A stretch of 64,000 nt of DNA from contig NZ_QOHO01000071.1 of NCBI RefSeq assembly GCF_003432035.1, positions 1-64,000 of the forward strand, given 5' to 3'. Shown here piece after piece: positions 39,401 through 47,375 of the stretch. This DNA is from Lacrimispora amygdalina. Its GTDB lineage: Bacteria; Bacillota; Clostridia; Lachnospirales; Lachnospiraceae. The notes under the pieces are model-generated. The model was given only the letters and a program-made list of their open reading frames with translations, did not search any database and was not told the DNA's origin. A program made the position numbers and the translations under genes. Positions within the stretch are counted from its first letter, which is position 1, and the number at the start of each line of letters is the position of its first letter.

Positions 39401-40218
39401 AAAATTTCTTAAATGAATTCGGCTGGAAATCAAACAGCAGCTACTGTGCTTTCGGCTCCGTTTCATGGTTTGAGAATCTGGATTCCCTGTTTTCAATGCT
39501 GAAAGTTCTGCAAAACTCCGGAAGAAACGAGGAAGCATCCGATAAGTTTCAAAACATTATGACAAAGATTACAAAACAGTTTGATAAAAAGAAAGCTGAC
39601 CGGTTAAAAACGAAAATTGAAGAGATACGGGCATATCATGTAAACCGGGAAGAGAGCCTTTATCTGATAGAAATGTGCTACGGTCTTGCCCGCAGGGCAG
39701 CATTTGAACTGGCGAACCGTTTTCCCCAGCTGTTTGAACAGGCGGACGATATCCGGTATCTCACCCTAAACGAGGTCTATGAATTACCGGGCAACATGAC
39801 GGACCTGAAAGAATTGATTTCTGTGAGAAAATTCAACCGGCAGAAAAACGAAGTGCTTTGGTCCGGGTTTTCAATCGGCACAAAAACAAGTAATCAGAAT
39901 ACCCTGACCGGTGTTTCCGGAAACGGCGGACGATGCCGGGGCCGGGTACGGAAAATACTGACTCAGCAGGAATTTGATAAAATGCAGCCCGGTGATATAT
40001 TGCTCTGCCGCTATACAGATCCCTCCTGGACCCCCCTGTTTGTTCTTGCTTCGGCGGTTATATCGGATACAGGCGGCCCTCTGTCCCATAGTGCAATTGT
40101 GGCCAGAGAATATAACATCCCTGCAGTGCTTGGAATTGGAAATGCCACCGATCTGTTAGAGGATGGAGATGAGGTGTTCGTTGACGGCAGTTCCGGCAAG
40201 GTAATTATATTAAAGTAA
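36499..40218 (+). CDS. MFS exporter fused to Rph-type antibiotic phosphotransferase
   Basis: One open frame of 1239 codons joins two complete proteins. Residues 1-436 are an MFS drug exporter with about 12 membrane segments (ERFGN loop motif, [16 protein letters not shown]). From residue 437 begins a rifampin-phosphotransferase/PEP-synthase-like enzyme: an ATP-grasp part ([31 protein letters not shown]), a helical substrate-binding part (about 745-1110) and a swivelling His domain with His1197 in [13 protein letters not shown]. Rph enzymes phosphorylate an antibiotic hydroxyl using ATP. The fusion suggests phosphorylation coupled to export. The start is TTG at 36499 behind AAAGGGGGTG. An internal ribosome site may also give free Rph. 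Confidence 0.88.
   Translation: [1239 protein letters not shown]
37791..37809 (+). promoter_or_regulatory. Internal ribosome site and ATG at the MFS/Rph junction
   Basis: AGAGGAGG (37791-37798) lies eight bases before an in-frame ATG (37807) at exactly the point where stand-alone Rph proteins begin ([10 protein letters not shown]). The frame is open through it, so both the fusion and a separate ~803-residue Rph could be made. Confidence 0.7.
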
Positions 40219-40225
40219 TTTTAAG

Positions 40226-40258
40226 ACAGGCTCAGTTGAAAAAAGGAGCCTGCCTTTC
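40226..40258 (+). terminator. Terminator after the MFS-Rph gene
   Basis: AGGCTC (40228-40233) pairs with GAGCCT (40246-40251) followed by GCCTTTCC, eight bases past the stop codon. The T-run is short, so the strength is uncertain. Confidence 0.55.
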
Positions 40259-40296
40259 CGTTTATCCCCTGCAGTTTCACCATTTGCTCATACATA

Positions 40297-41007
40297 TTAC
40301 TGTTTCTGACATATTCCAAATCCAATTGCTTTCTTCGGACAGCCATCCACGCATTCCAGACAGTTAATACATTCCGTATTATCTACTCTTCCAGATTTAA
40401 CCATCTCAGCTATATTTAACCCCATAGGACAGATTCTGCTGCATTTGCCACAGGAGACACAAGCGTCAGGTTTCGCCTTCAGCCTGAATCTTGGTATATG
40501 AAGAAAGTCTGCAATTGTCTCGCCAATTACCATAAACGGAGCCATCCAACAAAGACTATGGCACATTCCGCGTCTGCCGGTCATTAACGTGAACAAATAT
40601 ATGATAGACATCACAATTCCATAAATGATAAGATACTGTATATTAATGTCCATAAAATACAGGAAATTTGCTTTTATCGGCCAATTATGTATCCAAAGAA
40701 AAACGATGAAAGAAAACCACATCAGCCAGATGATATACTTGGCCAGATTTTTAAACTTGCTGTTCCAGTGGCGGTTGTTTGCTACGGAAATATAATCCTG
40801 AACAGTACCTCCAGGACAAAGCCAGCCGCAGAAAAGCCGGCTTCCAATGACTGAAAACATCAGAAGCAGCCCAAAAATCATCGCGCTTCCATTTAAAACA
40901 CCTTGTGAGGCAGATAGAACAATTACAAAAGGTGATAAAAGAAAAAATGTCATTGGAAACATCAACGCAGAATAAATTAATAAACCCTTGCGAACTCGTT
41001 GTCTCAT
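40297..41007 (-). CDS. Membrane polyferredoxin (NapH/CcoG-like 4Fe-4S protein)
   Basis: A 236-residue protein with about four to five membrane segments, the CGWLCPGGTVQD motif of the NapH/NosR/CcoG group, and two C-terminal ferredoxin motifs (CVSCGKCSRICPMG and CINCLECVDGCPKKA) binding two [4Fe-4S] clusters. It should pass electrons between membrane and cytosolic partners. It is monocistronic. Its link to the NRPS cluster is unclear, though it could reduce Fe-S enzymes such as the U32 protein. Confidence 0.88.
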   Translation of the reverse strand: MRQRVRKGLLIYSALMFPMTFFLLSPFVIVLSASQGVLNGSAMIFGLLLMFSVIGSRLFCGWLCPGGTVQDYISVANNRHWNSKFKNLAKYIIWLMWFSFIVFLWIHNWPIKANFLYFMDINIQYLIIYGIVMSIIYLFTLMTGRRGMCHSLCWMAPFMVIGETIADFLHIPRFRLKAKPDACVSCGKCSRICPMGLNIAEMVKSGRVDNTECINCLECVDGCPKKAIGFGICQKQ

Positions 41008-41151
41008 TATAATATACTCCCTTTTTTAATTATTTTCCTGCCTTTACTTCTATGGCAGTTCGTAAAATTGATCGAATATATTTTTATGATATAACATTAT
41101 GATATATATGTCAATACAAGATTTTTCTGTCTTATTTTTATTATTTGATGG

Positions 41152-41180
41152 TTGATTTAAATCTTGAATTGATTTATACT
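41152..41180 (+). promoter_or_regulatory. Promoter of the O-methyltransferase gene
   Basis: TTGATT (41152-41157), a 17-base spacer and TATACT (41175-41180) predict a transcript start near 41187 and a leader of about 117 bases. Confidence 0.7.
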
Positions 41181-41196
41181 ATCAGTACATAAATCT

Positions 41197-41276
41197 CGTA
41201 AGCGTTCACGTAAGCCAACGCACTGTCCAACCTGCCTGGTTGGAGGGTGTGTTTTTTGCGTTCTCCTTCAGGCAGG
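41197..41276 (+). promoter_or_regulatory. Leader attenuator upstream of O-methyltransferase
   Basis: The leader holds a direct repeat CGTAAGC (41197 and 41209), then a terminator-like hairpin (TCCAACC/GGTTGGA extended by CAC/GTG) ending in six Ts near 41251-41256. CCTGCCTG (41231-41238), overlapping the hairpin top, is exactly complementary to CAGGCAGG (41269-41276), so an alternative fold exists. No known riboswitch class was recognised. Confidence 0.6.
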
Positions 41277-41303
41277 AATATAAATAAAAAGGAGATAAAA
41301 GCT

Positions 41304-41963
41304 ATGAGAAAAGAATTGGATTTGGAGACTGACACATTGGAAAGATATCAGACTTACATCGAAGATCTGTACAGTGTAACAGCTTCTCTGCGAAAAAAAG
41401 AATTTGTAAGCAAAACCGGTTGGAAAGATTTTGTGCCAGTTGTGGATGACGACACGGCCCGCTTTCTGCAATTAATATTGCAGATGAAAAAGCCAAAGAA
41501 TATCCTTGAAATTGGTACCAGCATCGGATTTTCGGCAATCTCCATGGCACTGATTGCCAGAGAGTATGGCGGAACTATCACAACAATTGAATTTGATCCC
41601 ACCGCTGCCGCGCAGGCGAAAATTAATTTTGTCCGCTCAGGCGTTGACAGTACCATACAAATCCTGGAGGGCGATGCATGCCAGATAGTCCCTGGCTTTT
41701 CAGACGCCTCTTTTGATTTTATTTTTCAGGATGTGGATAAACAGCTTTACCCCATCCTGCTTAAGGATTGTATCCGGATTTTAAAACCCGGCGGTGTTTT
41801 CGCCGCCGATGATGCCTTATTTCCTGTAATGGACTTAGATCCAAAGTGGTACGATCAGGTGGAACCAGTAGGTGAGTTCAACCACCTTGTGGCCAATTCT
41901 CAAGAATTGAGCAGCACCCTGCTGCCAATTGGAGATGGAATGATTGTTGCAGTAAAAAAATAA
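41304..41963 (+). CDS. SAM-dependent O-methyltransferase (family 3)
   Basis: A 219-residue methyltransferase of the catechol/caffeoyl-CoA O-methyltransferase group, with motif I ILEIGTSIGFSAISMAL, the acidic TIEFDP and the DAS-FDFIFQDVDK metal/SAM region. The start is the ATG at 41304 behind AAAAAGGAGATAAAAGCT; an upstream in-frame ATG at 41247 lies inside the terminator hairpin of the leader. It is a single gene, controlled by the leader attenuator. It may be housekeeping or may modify a hydroxylated product of the nearby cluster. Confidence 0.88.
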   Translation: MRKELDLETDTLERYQTYIEDLYSVTASLRKKEFVSKTGWKDFVPVVDDDTARFLQLILQMKKPKNILEIGTSIGFSAISMALIAREYGGTITTIEFDPTAAAQAKINFVRSGVDSTIQILEGDACQIVPGFSDASFDFIFQDVDKQLYPILLKDCIRILKPGGVFAADDALFPVMDLDPKWYDQVEPVGEFNHLVANSQELSSTLLPIGDGMIVAVKK

Positions 41964-41995
41964 TCTGATACTTTTAGTAACTATCAAACAACCGT

Positions 41996-42035
41996 AAAAC
42001 AGGCTGACTTCATTTTTATGGAGTCAGCCTGTTTT
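41996..42035. terminator. Bidirectional terminator between convergent genes
   Basis: AAAACAGGCTGACT (41996-42009) and its exact complement (42022-42035) form a 14-bp stem with A and T runs at its ends. It ends transcription from both the methyltransferase and the P-loop kinase gene. Confidence 0.92.
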
Positions 42036-42036
42036 G

Positions 42037-42621
42037 CTAGCTTTCAATAATATCTAATATTTCTCTCATTGATGACTGAAATTCAGCATCTGATGAATTT
42101 TTAAAAATCAGCAGATCATCGTTACAGCCTGGATCGTCTAATTCTTCCGGTATGTCAAAATTAACACCAGATATATATTCTTCCCAATTATCCAGCTTCC
42201 ACCGGTCCCTGTCACTGTTTCGTTCAATCATTCTCTGCCTGCATACCTCCACATCCGTCTGAACCCATATTATGGTAAGCTTTGCATTTTTTTTGATCAG
42301 CTTCTCCCGCAAATCATTCATATACCGGGTATCTCGGATTTCTCTTGTAAATGGAGCATTAATCAGCACAATATCATCGTACTCCAACGCTTCCATGGCA
42401 AGATCTACAATTGCCGAATACTCATAATCCCGGATATTTGATTCAAAAAAATCAGAACTTCTGTTGTATTCCTGACCTGCAACCACAAATATCTGCTTGG
42501 ATAAAACAATCAGTGTATCCTTATCAAGATAAACAACATGCTTAAGATTCCTGGCAAGCTGTTTGGAAATATATGTTTTTCCGCTTGCGGGAGGAGATGT
42601 TACCAAAATCAGTCGTTTCAT
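42037..42621 (-). CDS. P-loop kinase-like protein (AAA_33/zeta-toxin fold)
   Basis: A 194-residue P-loop protein with Walker A SPPASGKT (about 9-16), a YLDKD motif, and a lid-like region (CRQRMIERNSDRDRWK). This is the layout of small kinases such as chloramphenicol phosphotransferase or zeta-type enzymes. No antitoxin gene is adjacent. The substrate is unknown; it may phosphorylate a small molecule. Confidence 0.75.
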   Translation of the reverse strand: MKRLILVTSPPASGKTYISKQLARNLKHVVYLDKDTLIVLSKQIFVVAGQEYNRSSDFFESNIRDYEYSAIVDLAMEALEYDDIVLINAPFTREIRDTRYMNDLREKLIKKNAKLTIIWVQTDVEVCRQRMIERNSDRDRWKLDNWEEYISGVNFDIPEELDDPGCNDDLLIFKNSSDAEFQSSMREILDIIES

Positions 42622-42682
42622 ATTTACCTCTCTTCCATCCTTAAATTTATATTAATGGTGTCATATCTCTAATCCTATCAGA

Positions 42683-43897
42683 TTACAGCATATCCTGCAA
42701 ATTCTTCTGTGCAGCATAAATCGACTTGTTATCATTAAATACATAAGCGACACAGCATACCATGAAAAAATACGGCACATAAGAATATCCAAAAACCTCT
42801 GCTCCTATAAAAACCGGAGCTAAAAGAGTATTGGTAGCACTGCCGAAAACTGCCGTGTATCCCAATGCGGCAGCAAATTCAACAGGCAGACCAATCAGTA
42901 CGGCGATAGCAGCTCCCAGACTTGATCCGATGGCAAACAGAGGGGTAACTTCTCCACCCTGATAACCTGCCGCCAATGTAATTATCGTTAAAATAAATTT
43001 CAAAATCCAATCCCACTGATAAATCTTACTGCCATGAAATCCTGCAGAAATCAAATTTGTTCCCAGGCCGGAATAACGCCCCATTCCTGACACAATAAAT
43101 AAAATTACAAGAATGGTTCCTACTATGGCTATTTTTCTAATGGGACTCTCAAATACTTTATTCAATCTTTCCTTTACCAGTTTTAAACCGTGTGCAAACA
43201 TTGCACCCACTAAACCAAAAATAATCCCTAACAAAATCATTTTTATTATAAATACAGGATTCATCTGTATTTGTAACTGAAGATCATAATGAAATTTCTC
43301 CAATCCCAATCCTCTGGAAACCGCATTGGCCACAAAGGCTGCGATAATCGCCGGAAATAAAGCCGTATACTGTAAAGAACCTGCAATTAAAACTTCAAGT
43401 GCAAAGAAGCACGCGGCTATAGGTGTCTGAAATAATCCGGAAAATCCGGCTGCCATTCCTGTTACCAGAAATATTTTTGAATCAGATACCATGTTCATTT
43501 TTCGCCCTACCCAATGGGAAAATGTTGCCCCAATCTGTACTGCAACCCCTTCACGTCCGGCACTGCCGCCAAAGAGATGGGTCATCCATGTCCCGATTAC
43601 CGTTAAAGGTATCAATCGCAGCGGAATTACATCTTCCTCCCCATGACCGACTGAAAAGATGAGCCCCATCCCTTTTACACATTTTCCCCCAACCATGGAA
43701 TATGATTTAGCTATTACAACTCCTGCTGCCGGCAAAAATAATATGAGGGGGAGAAAAAAACGTTCCCGGACTTCGGTTAAATAAATTAATATTTCACCAA
43801 ATCCCGCGTCAAGTGCTCCTGTTACAGCTCCGATTACAACTGCGCAAATGCCTAAAATTAAAAGCTGCCTTAAACTTTTAAACTTACTTAAAATCAT
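42683..43897 (-). CDS. clcF: CLC-F fluoride/proton antiporter
   Basis: A 404-residue CLC-family membrane protein with about ten helices. GGSAGREGVAVQIG is the gating-glutamate loop, and GGEVTPLFAIGSSLG is typical of the CLC-F fluoride-exporting branch. The fluoride riboswitch directly upstream supports fluoride rather than chloride as substrate. It is monocistronic, with a strong promoter. Confidence 0.9.
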   Translation of the reverse strand: MILSKFKSLRQLLILGICAVVIGAVTGALDAGFGEILIYLTEVRERFFLPLILFLPAAGVVIAKSYSMVGGKCVKGMGLIFSVGHGEEDVIPLRLIPLTVIGTWMTHLFGGSAGREGVAVQIGATFSHWVGRKMNMVSDSKIFLVTGMAAGFSGLFQTPIAACFFALEVLIAGSLQYTALFPAIIAAFVANAVSRGLGLEKFHYDLQLQIQMNPVFIIKMILLGIIFGLVGAMFAHGLKLVKERLNKVFESPIRKIAIVGTILVILFIVSGMGRYSGLGTNLISAGFHGSKIYQWDWILKFILTIITLAAGYQGGEVTPLFAIGSSLGAAIAVLIGLPVEFAAALGYTAVFGSATNTLLAPVFIGAEVFGYSYVPYFFMVCCVAYVFNDNKSIYAAQKNLQDML

Positions 43898-43956
43898 TTT
43901 AAATATACTCCTTAGTAAAAAAATAACTGATCACTTCCGTATATTCAACATAAATA

Positions 43957-44018
43957 TACAGAAGCCATCAGCAAAGTGCGGTTTGGATATCAAGATCCGG
44001 GGAGAGCCTCATTCCCAG
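43957..44018 (-). ncRNA. Fluoride (crcB) riboswitch
   Basis: Read on the minus strand from about 44016 the leader contains GGGAATGAGGCTCTCCC, a variable arm, AAACCGCACTTTG and CTGATGGCTTC. These match the conserved order of the crcB fluoride aptamer, including the long-range pairing GAGGC/GGCTTC-type segment. It begins about 12 bases after the predicted transcript start and 60 bases before the CLC-F start. No terminator is visible, so control may be at translation. Confidence 0.85.
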
Positions 44019-44034
44019 TACAATAATAGTACTA

Positions 44035-44063
44035 AGTTTACTTTCTTTTTAAGACCTTGTCAA
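44035..44063 (-). promoter_or_regulatory. Promoter of the riboswitch-CLC-F transcript
   Basis: On the minus strand TTGACA (44058-44063), a 17-base spacer and TAAACT (44035-44040) form a near-consensus promoter just before the aptamer. Confidence 0.8.
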
Positions 44064-44214
44064 GTTGATTCTCCCCATCACTTTTCTTATTCTTGAAAAT
44101 ATCAAATAACTCCAGTAAATAACTGAATAAAAACGGTAGAATCCTGTTTCTAAATGTGATATGCTCTGATAAAGAAAAAAATGAACTGCTTAAGCATAAA
44201 GGAGAGTAAAATTA

Positions 44215-44628
44215 ATGAACTTTGAAATAACAGACACCATTCATGAAACGGATGAAAAATATATCTTTGAAGGCTTGCTGGAATATAATCTAGAGAGAAT
44301 CGAAGACAAAAACCCCAGGGATCTGGGTATCTTTCTTCAGGATGAAACAGGCAGAAAGATTGCAGGACTAATCGGCAGCACCCATGGAAACTGGTTATCT
44401 GTAAAGTACCTTTGGGTGAGCAAAGAATTACGGGGGCAGCAAATCGGGAGTAAACTTTTAAGGCAGGCAGAAAAAACTGCAAAAGAACGGGGCTGTAAGT
44501 ATTCATTTTTAGATACTTTCAGTTTTCAGGCTCCTTTATTTTATAAAAAACATGGATACAGGGAAGTCTTCACATTAGAAAACTATCCGGTAACAGGAAA
44601 GCGTTATTACTTTACAAAAACTCTATAA
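44215..44628 (+). CDS. GNAT-family N-acetyltransferase
   Basis: A 137-residue GNAT protein with acetyl-CoA-binding motif LRGQQIGSKLL (about 79-89) and the C-terminal FYKKHGYREV. Small GNATs of this type acetylate amines on small molecules or proteins. AAAGGAGAG precedes the ATG. It is 17 bases upstream of the KdpD-like kinase and may be co-transcribed, but no functional link is evident. Confidence 0.85.
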   Translation: MNFEITDTIHETDEKYIFEGLLEYNLERIEDKNPRDLGIFLQDETGRKIAGLIGSTHGNWLSVKYLWVSKELRGQQIGSKLLRQAEKTAKERGCKYSFLDTFSFQAPLFYKKHGYREVFTLENYPVTGKRYYFTKTL

Positions 44629-44645
44629 ATGCGGAGGCAGAAGTC

Positions 44646-46178
44646 GTGAAATCCCTTAAAAATAAGGATTTTAAAGAAATAATAAGATATATATTAATAA
44701 CAACGGTAATCATAGCCGCTGCTACTGGTATCGGCTGGATCTTTTTAATGATTGGCTTTCCTGAAACAAACATTGTTATTGTTTATCTTCTTTCTATCTT
44801 AATAACCGCCCTCTTTACAAGGGGATATACTTACGGAATAGTGGCAGCCGTCGCTGCTACCTGCACCTTTAACTATTTTTTTACAGACCCCTACTATACT
44901 CTTTCTGTCAGCGATCCTACATATTTCATTACTTTTGGAATTATGACAATCACAGCAATTATCACAAGCACTCTTACTTCGAAAGTAAAGCAGAACGCTG
45001 TGGAGGCACAGGAAAAAGAAGCGGAAACAAGTGCACTGTTTCATCTTACCAACCGATTAACGGATGCCGCTGATATATCCGATATTGCAGGTATCACCAC
45101 AGAAACCATCAGCGGTATTATGAATTGCCGTGCTGCCTGTTTGTGCTTTGACGAAAGCGGTCAGCCGGAGCAGAGCTTTATCCAGCAGTTAAGCAGCACT
45201 AAGCAGGTTCGAAGAAAAGTGGACGATACAACTGAACTGAAGCACCGAATAGAGGGGCTCAGGAGCGGTTATGCCATAGACTGTGAATTTTACGACTGGC
45301 CAATTTATGGCAGAGAATCAATACTTGGCCTCCTGAGAATACCGAAAGAAAATGCCGTTTCCATGGGGGAACCCCAAAAACGTCTGCTTCGTTCTATGAT
45401 TGAAAGCACAGCACTTGCCATGGATCGCTTTCGAAGTGCCAGGCAGCAGCAGGAATCAAGAGAGGAAACCATCCAGGAACGATACCGCAGTAATCTCCTG
45501 CGGGCTATTTCTCATGATCTGCGCACGCCGCTTTCCGGTATTATGGGTACATCGGAGATACTTATGGACATGACTGAACCACAGGATCCAAGATATAACC
45601 TTGCAGAAGGCATCCATAAAGATGCAGACTGGCTGCATTCTCTGGTTGAAAACATTTTAAGTCTGACCCGGCTGCAGGATGGACGGCTCACTATTACAAA
45701 GCAGCTTGAAGCGGCAGAAGAAGTCGTTGGCGGTGCTGTCAGCCATATCCTAAAGCGTTATCCGGAATACGAAATTACGGTAGATGTTCCGGAAGAGGTT
45801 CTTCTTGTTCCCATGGACGCTAAATTGATCCAGCAGGTGCTGATTAATTTACTTGATAATGCCATTAAGCATACTCCTCCCACCGGAGAGATTAAAATTA
45901 CGGTCAGTCTGGAAAACAATTTCGCTGTATTCTCAGTCGCTGATTCCGGGTGCGGCATAGCGGCATCAGACCTGCCGAATATCTTCCAGATGTTTTATAC
46001 CACTCACTCCGGAAAAGCGGATTCACAAAGAAGTGTGGGTCTTGGACTGCCCATATGTGAGGCGATTATCAAAGCTCATGAAGGCACCATAGAGGGTCAT
46101 AACCGTGCTGGCCGAGCGGGTGCTGAATTTATATTTATCTTGCCAAAGGAGGGACACAATCATGCAGAACCGAAATGA
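44646..46178 (+). CDS. KdpD-like sensor kinase lacking the N-terminal KdpD domain
   Basis: A 510-residue kinase corresponding to the C-terminal half of KdpD: a DUF4118 four-helix membrane region (about 14-112), a GAF-like domain (130-260), HisKA with His290 (AISHDLRTPLSGIMG) and HATPase (LINLLDNAIKHTP, GLGLPICEAI). The N-terminal USP-containing cytosolic domain of full KdpD is absent. The start is GTG at 44646 behind GGAGG. With the KdpE-like regulator it probably controls the Trk potassium operon downstream, since no kdpFABC is present here. Confidence 0.9.
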   Translation: MKSLKNKDFKEIIRYILITTVIIAAATGIGWIFLMIGFPETNIVIVYLLSILITALFTRGYTYGIVAAVAATCTFNYFFTDPYYTLSVSDPTYFITFGIMTITAIITSTLTSKVKQNAVEAQEKEAETSALFHLTNRLTDAADISDIAGITTETISGIMNCRAACLCFDESGQPEQSFIQQLSSTKQVRRKVDDTTELKHRIEGLRSGYAIDCEFYDWPIYGRESILGLLRIPKENAVSMGEPQKRLLRSMIESTALAMDRFRSARQQQESREETIQERYRSNLLRAISHDLRTPLSGIMGTSEILMDMTEPQDPRYNLAEGIHKDADWLHSLVENILSLTRLQDGRLTITKQLEAAEEVVGGAVSHILKRYPEYEITVDVPEEVLLVPMDAKLIQQVLINLLDNAIKHTPPTGEIKITVSLENNFAVFSVADSGCGIAASDLPNIFQMFYTTHSGKADSQRSVGLGLPICEAIIKAHEGTIEGHNRAGRAGAEFIFILPKEGHNHAEPK

Positions 46179-46860
46179 ACAGATCCTGATTGTAGAAGAT
46201 GATTCACAGATTCGCAATTTTATCTCCTATTCACTGAAACAGGAAGGTTTTTCTTATATAACTGCCGGAACGGCACAGGGTGCACTGTCAACACTTGTTA
46301 CAGAACAAATTGATCTTATGCTTCTTGATCTTGGTCTTCCTGATTTTGATGGAATGGAAGTAATTAAAAAGGTCCGCGAGTGGTCGGAAATGCCTATTAT
46401 CGTAGTTTCTGCCCGGGATCAGGATAAGGAAAAAGCATCTGCGCTGGACAACGGAGCGGACGATTATCTGACGAAACCATTTTCATCCATGGAACTCATG
46501 GCCCGTATCAGGGTTGCGCTCCGCCACCTGCATAAAGCGGGTGGGGTCCGGTCCCAGACCAATTTAGCCGTAGGCGGGCTTAGAATTGATTTAGACAAAC
46601 GTCTGGTATATCTTGAGGACAGCGAGCTGCACACCACTCCGCTTGAATACAGCCTGCTTTCCTTGTTTTTCAGAAATATAGGAAAAGTGCTGACTACAAA
46701 GTATATTATCAAAGAAATATACGGGGCAGGGTACGGATCCGACACCCAGGCTCTTAGAAAACTCATGGCAGGGCTAAGGCGGAAAATCGAAAAGAACCCT
46801 GCTAAACCACGCTATATCCTGACTGAAATCGGTGTAGGATACCGGCTTTCAGATGTATAA
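46162..46860 (+). CDS. KdpE-like response regulator
   Basis: A 232-residue OmpR-family regulator with phosphoacceptor Asp56 in LMLLDLGLPD, Lys in YLTKPF, and a winged helix ending ILTEIGVGYRL, typical of KdpE. The start is the ATG at 46162 behind AAAGGAGGGACACAATC, overlapping the kinase end by 17 bases. Repeated TCACAG sites upstream of the Trk operon are its likely targets. Confidence 0.9.
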   Translation: MQNRNEQILIVEDDSQIRNFISYSLKQEGFSYITAGTAQGALSTLVTEQIDLMLLDLGLPDFDGMEVIKKVREWSEMPIIVVSARDQDKEKASALDNGADDYLTKPFSSMELMARIRVALRHLHKAGGVRSQTNLAVGGLRIDLDKRLVYLEDSELHTTPLEYSLLSLFFRNIGKVLTTKYIIKEIYGAGYGSDTQALRKLMAGLRRKIEKNPAKPRYILTEIGVGYRLSDV

Positions 46861-46879
46861 CACAACTCCATTCTTCAGA

Positions 46880-46915
46880 AAAGACTGCTTTGGTACTCCC
46901 GAAGTGGTCTTTTTT
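46880..46915 (+). terminator. Terminator after the KdpE-like gene
   Basis: AAGACTGCTT pairs with GAAGTGGTCTT across a short loop (two wobble pairs) and is followed by six Ts, 20 bases past the regulator stop. Confidence 0.75.
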
Positions 46916-46920
46916 CATCC

Positions 46921-46967
46921 TCACAGCATCCTCACAGGAATAACTGGTCTCTCACGCCATGCTCACA
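46921..46967 (+). repeat. Phased TCACAG repeats in the Trk operon promoter
   Basis: TCACAG occurs at 46921, 46932 and 46962, with TCACGC at 46952. Spacings of 11, 20 and 10 bases keep all copies on one DNA face. A weak -10 (TAGGAT, near 46980) follows with no good -35, as expected for an activator-dependent promoter bound by the KdpE-like regulator. Confidence 0.6.
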
Positions 46968-47019
46968 GCTTTTTTGCTAGGATAAATGTGTAAGAAATCT
47001 GCAAGGGAGGTTCAGATCA

Positions 47020-47373
47020 ATGAATACAGAATTAAATGAAAGCAAAGAAAATCTTACTGCACTCTGCGAAACGATACGGGATCTGATCAGTATGCAGGAC
47101 TATCAAACGTGTGAAAGCATGATCTGCCAGGCTATAGGAAAATACCCTCATGCGCCGGAGCCCCATAATCTGATTGGAATACTGCTTGAAAAAACGGGGG
47201 ACCACCCCGCCGCCATGAAGCACTTTCGTGCAGCCTGGGCACTTGATCCCACATATCTGCCTGCACGGCGGAATCTGGAATGCTACGGCACATTTTTCTC
47301 AAATGGCAGGTGTGCTTATAATGAAAATGATTGTATAACAGATGACAATGATCATGTCATCAGGAGGAATTGA
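47020..47373 (+). CDS. Small TPR protein of the Trk operon
   Basis: A 117-residue protein with about two tetratricopeptide-like units (PEPHNLIGILLEKTGDHPAA, MKHFRAAWALDPTYLPARRN). The role is unknown. It heads the potassium-uptake operon and its stop lies just before the TrkA start, so it probably assists assembly or regulation of the transporter. AAGGGAGG precedes the ATG. Confidence 0.75.
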   Translation: MNTELNESKENLTALCETIRDLISMQDYQTCESMICQAIGKYPHAPEPHNLIGILLEKTGDHPAAMKHFRAAWALDPTYLPARRNLECYGTFFSNGRCAYNENDCITDDNDHVIRRN

Positions 47374-47375
47374 AT

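Noticed and set aside
36499-40218. Rifampicin resistance as the assigned function of the Rph part
   Set aside because: The family is clear but many Rph-like proteins have other substrates; the nearby cluster product is a better guess than rifampicin.
41197-41276. Known riboswitch or T-box in the methyltransferase leader
   Set aside because: No T-box, SAM, purine, guanidine or fluoride core was recognisable; kept only as an unclassified attenuator.
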